This document shows, in pieces, positions 15,954-24,424 of a stretch of DNA of 35,443 nt (its first letter is position 1; every line of letters starts with the position of its first letter). The translations under genes and the position numbers were made by a program. The notes beneath the pieces are model-generated. The model was given only the letters and a program-made list of their open reading frames with translations, had not been told where the DNA came from and did not search any database. The DNA comes from CAZAQS01 sp964486825 (lineage in GTDB: Bacteria > Chloroflexota > Anaerolineae > Anaerolineales > UBA4823). The DNA lies in NCBI GenBank assembly GCA_964486825.1, contig CAZAQS010000017.1, positions 1 through 35,443 on the forward strand, in the 5' to 3' direction.

Positions 15954-16952
15954 TTACATCTCTTTTGAAATTCGCACCGCCTCGCGTATCATTTGAGCGC
16001 TATATCCCCATTCGTTATCGTACCAGCTCATCACTTTCACAAGGTCTCCATCGACTACCTGGGTCATCTCTAGATCTACAATAGAAGCGCGAGGATCCTT
16101 GATGATATCGGAAGAGACGAGAGGCTCATCTGTCACCCCCAGAATCCCATTATAATTTTCCGTCTCCGCCTCCTCCCGGAAGATTTGATTGACCTCTTCT
16201 GGGTTGGTTTTCCTGGCCGCCAGGAAGACGATATCAGCGATTGAACCAACCGGTATTGGTCCTCGTATAGCAGCTCCGTCAAACCTCCCTCGTAGCTCTG
16301 GAAGTGCTTTGGTGGTTGCAATAGCTGCACCTGTCGTTGTAGGAACGAAGTTTGCAGCGCCTGCTCTCCCACGGCGGAACTTTTTGCTGGGTGCATCCAC
16401 AATTTTTTGCGAGGAAGTGTATGCATGCACGGTCGTCATGAGCGCTTTTTGAATTCCTATTCTGCGATGCATAACTTCCATGACCGGGGTAATGGCGTTT
16501 GTGGTACAGCTGGCACATGAAAGAATCCGGTCTGAACGGCCCGGACGGCTCACACCATAGACCACTGTGCTTATATCATCCTCCTTCGCAGGCTGGGAGA
16601 GGATGGCGAATTTTGCCCCTGCCTCCAGATGTTTCTGTAGCTCTTCTGTCTTACTGAACACCCCGGTAGACTCGAAGACGATGTCCACATTCAAATCACC
16701 CCATGGTAATTTGGAAGGGTCTTTTTCCGCAAAAACAGGAATCTTCCTGCCATCGATGATCAAATGATCTTCGTCATAATCGACAGTTTTTTCATACACG
16801 CCATAGACGGTATCGTATTTCAGCAAGTATGCCAGGTTGTCGTTAGAGACGATATCGTTGATTCCAACCAACTCCAGCTCTGGCGTATCCAGTAGAATTT
16901 TCAGAGTTGCCCTACCAATCCTTCCTAACCCATTGATCGCTATATTAGCCAT
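15954..16952 (-). CDS. gap: Glyceraldehyde-3-phosphate dehydrogenase (NAD-type)
   Basis: A 332-residue cytosolic GAPDH that oxidatively phosphorylates glyceraldehyde 3-phosphate to 1,3-bisphosphoglycerate. The Rossmann motif NGLGRIGR (7-14) is followed by GIND with Asp33, which favours NAD. The catalytic pair is Cys149 in ASCTTN and His176 in TVHAYT. The phosphate-site segment RRGRAGAANFVPTTTGAA and the C-terminal SWYDNEWGYS are intact. The segment before the active site reads VSRPGRSDRILSCASCTTN, with Cys146 where most enzymes have Asn. GAGGAG precedes the ATG. It lies 61 bases after the PRC-barrel gene on the same strand. Confidence 0.96.
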   Translation of the reverse strand: MANIAINGLGRIGRATLKILLDTPELELVGINDIVSNDNLAYLLKYDTVYGVYEKTVDYDEDHLIIDGRKIPVFAEKDPSKLPWGDLNVDIVFESTGVFSKTEELQKHLEAGAKFAILSQPAKEDDISTVVYGVSRPGRSDRILSCASCTTNAITPVMEVMHRRIGIQKALMTTVHAYTSSQKIVDAPSKKFRRGRAGAANFVPTTTGAAIATTKALPELRGRFDGAAIRGPIPVGSIADIVFLAARKTNPEEVNQIFREEAETENYNGILGVTDEPLVSSDIIKDPRASIVDLEMTQVVDGDLVKVMSWYDNEWGYSAQMIREAVRISKEM

Positions 16953-17013
16953 TTTCTCTCCTCATTACATTCCTATACCAATATTCTTGTTTATATCTTT
17001 TTGCAAATACCAA

Positions 17014-17739
17014 TCACTCCCGCTTGCGTCCATAATACCCTGATAGACGGCTTTCATAATCTGAATCGAGTGACAGGGAAGAGTCGTATTCTGGGCTATT
17101 TTTTATGGTTTCTTGGCTCAGATCGACCTCTACGATGGATTCTGCCCAACGGATATTTTCTACCCATTGGGGAGAAATAATCACTTTCCTACCCGGCAGC
17201 CAGTCTCCCGTATCAACCACCATATATAACATCTTCCATTTCTCATCCTCAACGAGAAAATCGTCCACCAAGCCAATACTTCCATCCCTGGCATGGATAT
17301 TAAGCTTGAGCATTTGATTGGCGCTACGCAAAGGGTGCACATCCTCATTCTCAGCTAACTGTTTCTTCATATCGGTTACCATCTCTAAAAACGGATATGC
17401 AGACACACCGGCCGCTTCCCAATAAAAAGGCCAATCGTAATAGCTGTGCAACGCCACCTCTACTTCTCTTGTGATAGGCCTATCGAACGTAACTTCCGGA
17501 CTGTTCTTAACAATTTCCCTCGAAAGATCTGTGCTCAGTTGAGAATTGCTGTAATCAGGCTGGTTTATTGCGACCGTAGAGATCAGCAGTTTGCGCCCAC
17601 CAATCTCCTCATCTCCAGAAACCACCAGGTAACGAAGATTCCAACTGGAATCATCGAAGTAAAAATCCTTTACCTCGCCAATGACTCCATCCCTTGCGAT
17701 AACTTGATAGCTCCGCAACTCTTTTATCCTAAATATCAT
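17014..17739 (-). CDS. Tandem PRC-barrel domain protein
   Basis: A 241-residue soluble protein with two PRC-barrel repeats, about 1-85 and 140-225. The repeats are visibly duplicated: ARDGVIGEVKDFYFDD...GGRKLLIS matches ARDGSIGLVDDFLVED...PGRKVIIS, and both are followed by VDLS/TDLS-x-E-x-(I)VKNSPE-like segments. PRC barrels occur in RimM and photosynthetic reaction-centre H subunits and mediate protein or RNA contacts; the role here is unknown. The frame extends upstream to 17814, but the ATG at 17739 has GAGGAG eight bases away and begins the first domain directly (MIFRIKELRSYQV). It is divergent from the Ku-LigD genes. Confidence 0.88.
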   Translation of the reverse strand: MIFRIKELRSYQVIARDGVIGEVKDFYFDDSSWNLRYLVVSGDEEIGGRKLLISTVAINQPDYSNSQLSTDLSREIVKNSPEVTFDRPITREVEVALHSYYDWPFYWEAAGVSAYPFLEMVTDMKKQLAENEDVHPLRSANQMLKLNIHARDGSIGLVDDFLVEDEKWKMLYMVVDTGDWLPGRKVIISPQWVENIRWAESIVEVDLSQETIKNSPEYDSSLSLDSDYESRLSGYYGRKRE

Positions 17740-17878
17740 TTGAAAAACTCCTCTTGCTACCCCCGGCAATCCCCCTTCAGACTTGTTTTTTACCCCCTCA
17801 TAATGTTCAACCAACTTATCCTCTGGTACAATGAAGACAATTTTACTCTGAAACGAGCTTTACTGGGGGATTTATTAA

Positions 17879-18076
17879 ATGCTTTGGATTCGTTTTGACG
17901 AGCATGACAGGCGTACCTCAGGACCTCATTTTTGCTTGAATTCTATTCAGGGCCAGATGGTTTGCCTGCAAGATCTATACGAGGAAAACAACCTGGTAAG
18001 GGAACTTGATAGCAGCGAGGTCCAGAATGAAATATTAAAGTGGCTGCAATATATTAACATCCAATGCCCCGAGTGA
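17879..18076 (+). CDS. Small hypothetical protein upstream of Ku
   Basis: A 65-residue frame with an ATG preceded by GGGGGA about ten bases upstream. It has no recognised domain, signal peptide or membrane segment; composition is acidic to neutral (LQDLYEENNLVRELDSSEVQ). It lies 72 bases before the Ku start on the same strand and downstream of a TACAAT -10-like box (17828-17840 region). It could be a genuine small partner or simply the leader of the Ku-LigD transcript. Without homologues this call is weak. Confidence 0.4.
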   Translation: MLWIRFDEHDRRTSGPHFCLNSIQGQMVCLQDLYEENNLVRELDSSEVQNEILKWLQYINIQCPE

Positions 18077-18148
18077 GGCATCGCAGAATGGCCCGTCGGG
18101 TCATGAAGGATGAAGACAGGAGGGACTAATGATCATCAGGAGGGAATT

Positions 18149-18934
18149 GTGAGATCCATTTGGTCTGGGGCGATCAGCTTTGGTCTAATATTTATACCGG
18201 TCAGGCTCTATAGTGGCACCGAAAGCCAGGAACTGGACTTTGACCTTTTGAGGAGAGAGGATAAATGCCGAATCCGCTACGCGCGTGTATGTAGAGAAAC
18301 GGGAGAAGAAGTGCCCTGGGATGAGATCGTAAAAGGGTACGAGTACAAAAAAGGCGATTATGTGATCCTGGAAGACGAAGATTTCAAACGCGCCAACGTA
18401 CAAAAGTCAAAAACCATCGATATCATCAGCTTTGTCAATGCCGAGGAGATCGATCAAAAGTACCTGGAAAAACCGTATTACCTTGAGCCTGACAAAAATG
18501 CAAAAAAAGTATACGCTTTACTACGCGAGGCCTTAAAACAAAGTGGCAAAGTTGGGGTCGCGCGTTTCGTTATGAGGACCCGAGAACACCTGGCCCTTCT
18601 CAAGGCTGAAGAAGACATCATCGTGCTGAACCAGATGCGCTTCGCCAGTGAGATTCGCTCTCCATCCGAGCTAGATCTACCAAAGCGAGAAGGCCTTCAG
18701 GAGCAAGAGCTAGAAATGGCAGTGAAGTTGATCGACCAGCTCACCGAGCCATGGGAACCTGAGAAGCACAAAGATACATATATAGAGGATATTAAACGCA
18801 TCATACAAGAAAAGATCGAGGGAAGGGAGATAGAACCGGTCGAGGAAGAGGCAGTCCCTATTGAAGTGACCGATCTGTTCTCTCAGCTTAGCCAAAGCCT
18901 TGAAATGGCAAAAGGGAAGAATAAGCGAGAGTAA
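18149..18934 (+). CDS. ku: Bacterial Ku, non-homologous end-joining DNA-end binder
   Basis: A 261-residue Ku-core protein that forms a ring-like homodimer on double-strand break ends and recruits LigD. It begins RSIWSGAISFGLIFIPVRLYS, the family's N-terminal signature, followed by the CRIRYARVCRETGEEVPWDEIVKGYEY segment and the LVNQMRFA-like strand (IVLNQMRFASEIR). The chosen start is GTG at 18149 with AGGAGGGAATT directly upstream. An in-frame ATG at 18110 would add 13 residues but has no properly spaced Shine-Dalgarno. The C-terminal tail is short and lysine-rich. The stop abuts the LigD ATG. Confidence 0.94.
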   Translation: MRSIWSGAISFGLIFIPVRLYSGTESQELDFDLLRREDKCRIRYARVCRETGEEVPWDEIVKGYEYKKGDYVILEDEDFKRANVQKSKTIDIISFVNAEEIDQKYLEKPYYLEPDKNAKKVYALLREALKQSGKVGVARFVMRTREHLALLKAEEDIIVLNQMRFASEIRSPSELDLPKREGLQEQELEMAVKLIDQLTEPWEPEKHKDTYIEDIKRIIQEKIEGREIEPVEEEAVPIEVTDLFSQLSQSLEMAKGKNKRE

Positions 18935-21478
18935 ATGAGCCTGGAGGAATACCAAAAGAAACGCGACTTCAATCGTACAGCCGAACCCGAGGGCGACCGG
19001 AAGCATGAGCAGGGCGGTCCATTGCGTTTCGTCATCCAAAAGCATGCGGCGACCAACCTGCACTATGACTTGAGACTGGAACTAGACGGGGTGTTGAAAA
19101 GTTGGGCCGTACCGAAAGGACCCTCGTTAAATCCATCTGAGAAAAAGCTGGCGATGATGGTGGAGGACCATCCACTGGACTACCGCCACTTCGAAGGTGT
19201 CATCGCGGAAGGAAATTATGGGGCAGGCCTTGTTATCATCTGGGATGAGGGTAGCTATCATGTTCCAGGGCAAGAAGGCAGGCGGGCAACCGAAGTTGGA
19301 GTTCGCCAGGGCCTCGAACATGGCAACCTGAAACTCTACCTGGATGGCGAAAAGCTCCAGGGGGAATTTGCGCTCGTAAAAATTAAAAATGAGGCAAATA
19401 GTTGGCTCTTGATCAAGAAGGATGACCAGTATGCAAGCCAGATGGATATCCTGGAGCAGGATTATTCGGTGCGGAGCGGACGTACACTCGCCGAAATTGA
19501 AAAGCAGGAAAAGAGTTCCGGTCAGGTAAGCCAGGAAGAGCTGCAGGTACTTGCAAGTAGCGGGGCGCAAAAAGCACCTATGCCCAAGGACGTTCGCCCC
19601 ATGCGAGCCAGCTTGACCGATGAGCCATTCAACCGTACAGGATGGTTTTTCGAGCTTAAGTGGGATGGTTTCCGGGCTATCGCAGAGATCAAAAAGAACC
19701 AGATCAAGCTTTACTCGAGAAACCTCCTTCCATTTGAAAAAGAATTCGCGCCAATCGCTGAAGAGCTTAAGAAAATCAAATTCGAGGCAGTATTGGATGG
19801 CGAAATTGTGGTAGTCGATGACAAGGGACGGGCAGATTTCCAGCTCCTGCAAAATTATCGCAGAACGGGAGAAGGCTTGTTGGTCTTCTACGTCTTCGAC
19901 CTGCTCTTCCTTGAAGGATATGACCTGCGAAGACTGCCATTAGGCCGGAGAAAAGAAACCTTGCGGAAAATCCTACCCAGTCTTCCGAGGATAAAATATA
20001 GCGATCACACCGAAGAGGATGGTAAAGCCCTGTTCGAGGTGGCTGTAGAAAGTGGCTTGGAAGGCGTAATAGCTAAGCACAAGACCAGCACATACCAGGC
20101 TGGCGTTCGTAGCCTGGACTGGCTGAAGGTGAAAAACCGGCGTAGTCAGGAGGCGGTGATCGGCGGTTTCACCCAACCGCGCCGTTCTCGAAAGAAGCTG
20201 GGAGCTTTACTGCTGGGGGTTTACGAAGATAATAACCTGGTTTACGTGGGGCATACTGGCGGCGGCTTCACCGAGGAGGAGTTAGATGAAGTACATGCCA
20301 GGTTGGCTCCCCTGATTATAAAGTCCTCGCCTTTCAAGAACCGCTTCACGACCAATATGCCCCCCACCTGGGTGGAACCAGAGCTGGTTTGCGGGGTGCA
20401 GTTTTCGGAATGGACCGAAGACGGGATCATGCGGCAGCCCATCTACCAGGGCATGCGGGATGATATCGAACCACGCCAGGTTACCAGGGAAATCCCCATA
20501 CCAAAATCAGCAGCCCTGGAGCCAAAGCGCTTTCAAGGAGTAGATGAGATGAAGGAAAAGGTAAAGATCGATGGGAAAGAGCTTACCCTTTCTAACCTGA
20601 ACAAGGTTTACTGGCCGGAGGATGTCATCACCAAAGGCGATATGATCCGGTATTACCGGGAAATTTCATCATTGATCTTGCCATATTTGAAAGACCGGCC
20701 TGAGTCGTTGCACCGTTTTCCAAACGGTATTGATGCGAAAAGTTTTTTTCAGAAAAATGTGACCAATGCACCCGATTGGGTCAAAACAATAAAGATTGAA
20801 TCAGAAAACAGTGACGGCGTGATCCAATACCTGGTTTGCCAGGATGAAGCTACACTGGTTTATATAGCTAACTTGGGCACGATTGAAATAAACCCCTGGA
20901 ACTCGCGCGTCGAGAGTTTGGACCATCCTGACTACCTGATCATAGACCTCGATCCGGGTGAACGCCCCTTTGAAGACGTGATCCAGGTGGCCCTGAAAGC
21001 GCATGATTTATTGGAGGAAACTGGGGCAGACAACTTTATCAAAACATCTGGCAAGACGGGCTTACATATCTGCATCCCCTTGGGAGCAAAATATGATTAC
21101 GACCAGACTCGCCAGTTTGCGCATATCATCATTCGTTTGGTAAACGCCAGGTTGCCGGAAATCACCAGCGTCGAGCGTAAGCCGAGCAAGAGAAAAGGGC
21201 TGATCTATCTTGACCATCTCCAAAACAGGCGCGGGCAGACCCTGGCTGCTCCATATTCGCTCCGCCCTCGTCCAGGCGCCTCCGTGTCCACACCTCTGAA
21301 GTGGGAAGAGGTAAGACCAGGACTGAGACCAGAAAACTTCAATATGAAGAACATCCAAAAGCGGGTAGACCGCGTGGGGGATCTCTGGAAAGGCGTGTTG
21401 GGAACAGGCATAGATATGCAGACATGCCTTTCTACCATCCAGGATAAGTGGAGTAGCTCAATTAAGGAGCAGGAGTAA
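18935..21478 (+). CDS. ligD: Multifunctional end-joining ligase LigD (phosphoesterase-ligase-polymerase)
   Basis: An 847-residue three-domain repair enzyme. Residues ~1-190 form the 3'-phosphoesterase (FVIQKHAATNLHYDLRLE with His43 and Asp45, and DHPLDYRHFEG). Residues ~215-535 form the ATP-dependent ligase, with Lys242 in ELKWDGFR as the adenylated residue. Residues ~545-847 form the primase-polymerase domain, with the metal pair Asp671/Asp673 in DLDPGE and the LSNLNKVYWPE start. The order PE-LIG-POL is that of Pseudomonas LigD, not Mycobacterium. All three domains look complete. Translation begins immediately after the Ku stop, so the two are made as a coupled pair. Confidence 0.95.
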   Translation: MSLEEYQKKRDFNRTAEPEGDRKHEQGGPLRFVIQKHAATNLHYDLRLELDGVLKSWAVPKGPSLNPSEKKLAMMVEDHPLDYRHFEGVIAEGNYGAGLVIIWDEGSYHVPGQEGRRATEVGVRQGLEHGNLKLYLDGEKLQGEFALVKIKNEANSWLLIKKDDQYASQMDILEQDYSVRSGRTLAEIEKQEKSSGQVSQEELQVLASSGAQKAPMPKDVRPMRASLTDEPFNRTGWFFELKWDGFRAIAEIKKNQIKLYSRNLLPFEKEFAPIAEELKKIKFEAVLDGEIVVVDDKGRADFQLLQNYRRTGEGLLVFYVFDLLFLEGYDLRRLPLGRRKETLRKILPSLPRIKYSDHTEEDGKALFEVAVESGLEGVIAKHKTSTYQAGVRSLDWLKVKNRRSQEAVIGGFTQPRRSRKKLGALLLGVYEDNNLVYVGHTGGGFTEEELDEVHARLAPLIIKSSPFKNRFTTNMPPTWVEPELVCGVQFSEWTEDGIMRQPIYQGMRDDIEPRQVTREIPIPKSAALEPKRFQGVDEMKEKVKIDGKELTLSNLNKVYWPEDVITKGDMIRYYREISSLILPYLKDRPESLHRFPNGIDAKSFFQKNVTNAPDWVKTIKIESENSDGVIQYLVCQDEATLVYIANLGTIEINPWNSRVESLDHPDYLIIDLDPGERPFEDVIQVALKAHDLLEETGADNFIKTSGKTGLHICIPLGAKYDYDQTRQFAHIIIRLVNARLPEITSVERKPSKRKGLIYLDHLQNRRGQTLAAPYSLRPRPGASVSTPLKWEEVRPGLRPENFNMKNIQKRVDRVGDLWKGVLGTGIDMQTCLSTIQDKWSSSIKEQE

Positions 21479-21735
21479 CGATCTCTGATCCTGAAGGCGG
21501 GGATGGGATAGGCCCTACCTTGTATACCTTGCCTCGCAGGTAGAGCCACCAGAGCCGGATATTCCATAAATTCTTATCCCAAAACGAAATACTTTTAACC
21601 TACTTCTACGTATATAAGAGTGAATATAGGAGATACCTGAGCTTCTTATAGGCCGATTGCGAATTCAGGAAAAAGATGTAGAATCAGAGGTAAGAACGAA
21701 CTTCAGCCATCTATCTGAAGATACCGGAGGAGAAT
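21479..21735 (+). other. Spacer between ligD and the LiaF-like gene
   Basis: About 257 bases. Apart from the promoter-like element at 21657-21684 no convincing terminator or RNA element was found. Confidence 0.4.
21657..21684 (+). promoter_or_regulatory. Candidate promoter of the LiaF-like gene
   Basis: TTGCGA (21657-21662) and TAGAAT (21679-21684) are 16 bases apart, about 45 bases before the GGAGGAG and ATG at 21736. Confidence 0.5.
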
Positions 21736-22269
21736 ATGCCTATTCGTTTTGAGCTCCTGGTCGGCTCGATACTATTGATCCTGGGGTTAATCTGGCTAGG
21801 GGGGAATATTCTGGGCGTGGATGTCTGGTCTTTATGCTGGCCCGCTGCTTTGATCCTGCTCGGTGTGTGGATATTGGTGCGGCCGCGGCTTACCAAGGAT
21901 GGGGGGCGGGCCCAAGTGCTGCTATTTGGAGATGTTCGCCGGTCAGGCGCCTGGAATTTCACAAACGAAGAAATCTGGATGGGGATCGGCGATGTCGACC
22001 TGGACCTGACCCGCGCTTATATCCCCCCTGGAGAAAATATCCTGCGGGTCTTCAGCTTCATCTCAGATATTGACCTGCTGGTGCCGGCAGGCACCGGGGT
22101 CTCACTGACTTCCTATGCTTTTGTTACCGACTCTAGAATCCTTGACCGGAAAAAGGATAGCTTCATCCTACCGGTCGAGGTAGAGAGTGAGGGCTATTCA
22201 GCAGCAGAGCAAAAGGTCCGCGTGGAAGCCTTCGGTTTTATCAACGATATCAAAATCAAGCAAGTTTAA
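21736..22269 (+). CDS. LiaF-like membrane protein
   Basis: A 177-residue protein. Two short hydrophobic helices at ~8-27 and 33-50 (LLVGSILLILGLIWLGGNIL and WPAALILLGVWILV) form the LiaI/LiaF-like transmembrane region. The remainder is a beta-rich cytoplasmic domain of the LiaF C-terminal kind, with FGDVRRSG, WMGIGDVDLDLTRAYIPPGEN and a late VRVEAFGFINDIKIK. In Firmicutes LiaF inhibits the LiaRS cell-envelope stress kinase; no such kinase is nearby, so only a general envelope-stress role is suggested. GGAGGAG precedes the ATG. It ends tail to tail with the CoA-transferase B gene, one base apart. Confidence 0.8.
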   Translation: MPIRFELLVGSILLILGLIWLGGNILGVDVWSLCWPAALILLGVWILVRPRLTKDGGRAQVLLFGDVRRSGAWNFTNEEIWMGIGDVDLDLTRAYIPPGENILRVFSFISDIDLLVPAGTGVSLTSYAFVTDSRILDRKKDSFILPVEVESEGYSAAEQKVRVEAFGFINDIKIKQV

Positions 22270-22270
22270 G

Positions 22271-23047
22271 CTAAATATACAGGTGATCCCGGTCCACCTC
22301 TTCGCGCAGGATGCGTAGCTCCTGCTCTGTAGGAGGTGGATTCTCTTCCAGTTGAGGTAGGACTAAGAGCTCAAAGCCGGTGTTGTCGAGCACCTGTCCC
22401 AAGCTGATACCGGGTTGGGTCGCCAGGAGCAACATCCGCTTGCAGTCCTCGTCAAATCCTAAGACAGCTAAATTTGTAACCACCCGGTATGGGCCAGTAC
22501 CGGGAGGCAAGCCGGCTGCTTCCCGGGCGCCAGGACCGGTCAAAAATCCAGGTGTGGTGATAAAATCCACCTTTTCCAGGAAACGGCGCCGGTCGTGACG
22601 CATTATGGCGATTGTTTGCCAGCAGTGTGAGCCGACATCGTTCGCCCCCCCACTGCCGGGCAATCGCACTTTTGGATGATCATGATCGCCGATGACGGTG
22701 CTATTCAGGTTGCCGTAAGCATCTATTTGAGCCCCTCCCAGGAATCCATACTCGACGAAACCACGTTGGGCTGTCTCTACGACGTCACAGATGCCGGAAG
22801 CAGCCAGGGCGCGGTGGAAGGTACACTCCCCTCCCACTGCCAGAGGAAGTTGCTCCAAAATGGCGCCTGTTCCTCCAAACTCAAAGACCGTCACAAGGTT
22901 GGGAGCATGCATCCTTTGAGCCAGTGAAGCTGCCAGCATAGGAATACCTGTACCAATGAAAGCAGTTGAATTATCTTGCATCAGCCTGGAGGCCGTGCAG
23001 ATCAGAAGCTCGGAAGCGTTATAGGAATCAGATGCATGGCTCATCAT
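22271..23047 (-). CDS. CoA-transferase subunit B (glutaconate/IpdB-like)
   Basis: A 258-residue beta subunit of a family I CoA-transferase or the related IpdAB hydrolase-type enzyme. It has the GTGIPMLAASLAQRMHAPNL start, a VFEFGGTG segment where the active-site glutamate lies in this family, and GGGGA-like GGANDVGSHCWQT. The track-length frame begins at a GTG (23071), but the ATG at 23047 has AAGGAG six bases upstream and is preferred. It overlaps the end of subunit A by 20 bases, so the two are translationally coupled. The acyl group is unknown. Confidence 0.9.
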   Translation of the reverse strand: MMSHASDSYNASELLICTASRLMQDNSTAFIGTGIPMLAASLAQRMHAPNLVTVFEFGGTGAILEQLPLAVGGECTFHRALAASGICDVVETAQRGFVEYGFLGGAQIDAYGNLNSTVIGDHDHPKVRLPGSGGANDVGSHCWQTIAIMRHDRRRFLEKVDFITTPGFLTGPGAREAAGLPPGTGPYRVVTNLAVLGFDEDCKRMLLLATQPGISLGQVLDNTGFELLVLPQLEENPPPTEQELRILREEVDRDHLYI

Positions 23048-24020
23048 AAGAAGCTCCTTTCGCCATCTCACGCAGCTGCTGTAAGCGGTCCTCGCCGACT
23101 AGATTTAGATATTCTCGGTGGTCTTGAACGTTATAGATATATTTTTCCAGGTAGGTCTGTGTCGTTGCCGGGTCTCGTGATGCTTCAACCCATTCTCGGA
23201 TCTGATCTTCATCCCGCACGTATTGGTAGCACATTTCCCCTGGATGAGAGCCAAATGGCGCTTCGACCACTGCATCCACTAAATAATAAGGGATAATGGT
23301 TCGGTCTGGGCTACAACGGAAATCCTCAGTAGGCACAATCTCTTCTGTACTGATGATCAAGGTCTTGGAGGCGCGCGCCATTTCCATGGCAAAGCCGCTG
23401 ATACCGTCAATCTGGGCGTTTCCGTAAATATCCGCCCGGTGCACGTGGATCAGCCCAACATCCAAAATTAAGGCTGGCAATAAGCAGATCTTTTCCCCGG
23501 TAAAAGGACATTCGACCACTTTCGCGGCGCTGTACTTCAATGTATCCGTACCTAACATGGACCTGACCGGAATAAAGGGGACTCCCATGGCTGCAGCTTT
23601 GAAACGCCATGCAATACCGGCGTTGCTCCATTCAACACAGTTCTCGACTCTCCCGCTCTCAACCTCTCTGCGCAGGCAATTCGAGACCCCATATACTTCC
23701 AACCCGATATAAGTCAGGTCTAGTTCCTTTACCAGGCTTGCCCCGAGCAGCATGTCCAACTCGAATACCCCTTGACCAGCTATAAGCAAGTCTTTTATCC
23801 CTTGCCTGACAATCTCATTAACGAGTGACATTGGGCAGCGAACCGTCCCATACAGCTCGGTGCCAATATAAGCCCCATCATGAATAAAGCGCCTGACAGC
23901 CTCTGCCTCCGTCATGCGCTTATCCACGAGCACTTTGGTTTTTTTGCGATTCCAATCCCGGAATTCATTCATATCCGGGTATTGGATCAACTTTCCCTGG
24001 CCGGACTGGATCACCTCCAT
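23028..24020 (-). CDS. CoA-transferase subunit A (glutaconate/IpdA-like)
   Basis: A 330-residue alpha subunit. An N-terminal TEAEAVRRFIHDGAYIGTELYG, the AGQGVFELDMLLGA stretch and the LDVGLIHVHRADIYGNAQIDG segment are typical of GctA/IpdA-like proteins. It pairs with subunit B immediately downstream. The ATG at 24020 has AAGGAGG seven bases upstream. Glutaconate, 3-oxoacid or sterol-ring substrates are all possible; no neighbouring catabolic gene narrows this. Confidence 0.9.
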   Translation of the reverse strand: MEVIQSGQGKLIQYPDMNEFRDWNRKKTKVLVDKRMTEAEAVRRFIHDGAYIGTELYGTVRCPMSLVNEIVRQGIKDLLIAGQGVFELDMLLGASLVKELDLTYIGLEVYGVSNCLRREVESGRVENCVEWSNAGIAWRFKAAAMGVPFIPVRSMLGTDTLKYSAAKVVECPFTGEKICLLPALILDVGLIHVHRADIYGNAQIDGISGFAMEMARASKTLIISTEEIVPTEDFRCSPDRTIIPYYLVDAVVEAPFGSHPGEMCYQYVRDEDQIREWVEASRDPATTQTYLEKYIYNVQDHREYLNLVGEDRLQQLREMAKGASYDEPCI

Positions 24021-24093
24021 ACGGTCGCCTCCTTATTCACGTCCATTCATTCCCAGTTGATATTTCCATTGGTGAGATGCAAGAGATATATAT

Positions 24094-24122
24094 ACAATAC
24101 ATGAAACTGGGCAGATTTGCAA
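24094..24122 (-). promoter_or_regulatory. Candidate promoter of the CoA-transferase operon
   Basis: On the minus strand, TTGCAA (24117-24122) and TATTGT (24094-24099) are 17 bases apart, about 80 bases before the ATG at 24020. Each box matches consensus at four of six positions. Confidence 0.4.
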
Positions 24123-24412
24123 CTGATAGGCCAGCTAATTCCGGTGTTTATAGAATAAACATAACCGATGACGCTCTACAGGGAACCTTTCCTTACCCTG
24201 CCTCGTCTTTACCTTGTTGGTTCGCCGATATGTGGTTCACTGGGGAGCTGGTTGAATAGACTTGGTGTTTCTTCATAATTATGTAAGATTACAGAACTAT
24301 GATACACTGTTGCAAGCTTAAAAAAATGAATGAACGTCATGATGAAATATAATCGCTGTTGTTGGGGGACCTGGTGATCGAGGCGCCATTGGGCTATTCC
24401 AGTTTTCCAGGA
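24123..24412. other. Intergenic region between divergent operons
   Basis: About 290 bases of AT-rich sequence. TATAAT at 24348-24353 is a possible -10 box for the plus-strand operon but lacks a -35. No RNA gene or strong hairpin was seen. Confidence 0.35.
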
Positions 24413-24424
24413 TAGGAGGAGCAC

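Noticed and set aside
19127..19852. 241-residue minus-strand frame inside ligD
   Set aside because: It is antisense to the PE and ligase domains, whose motifs are intact.
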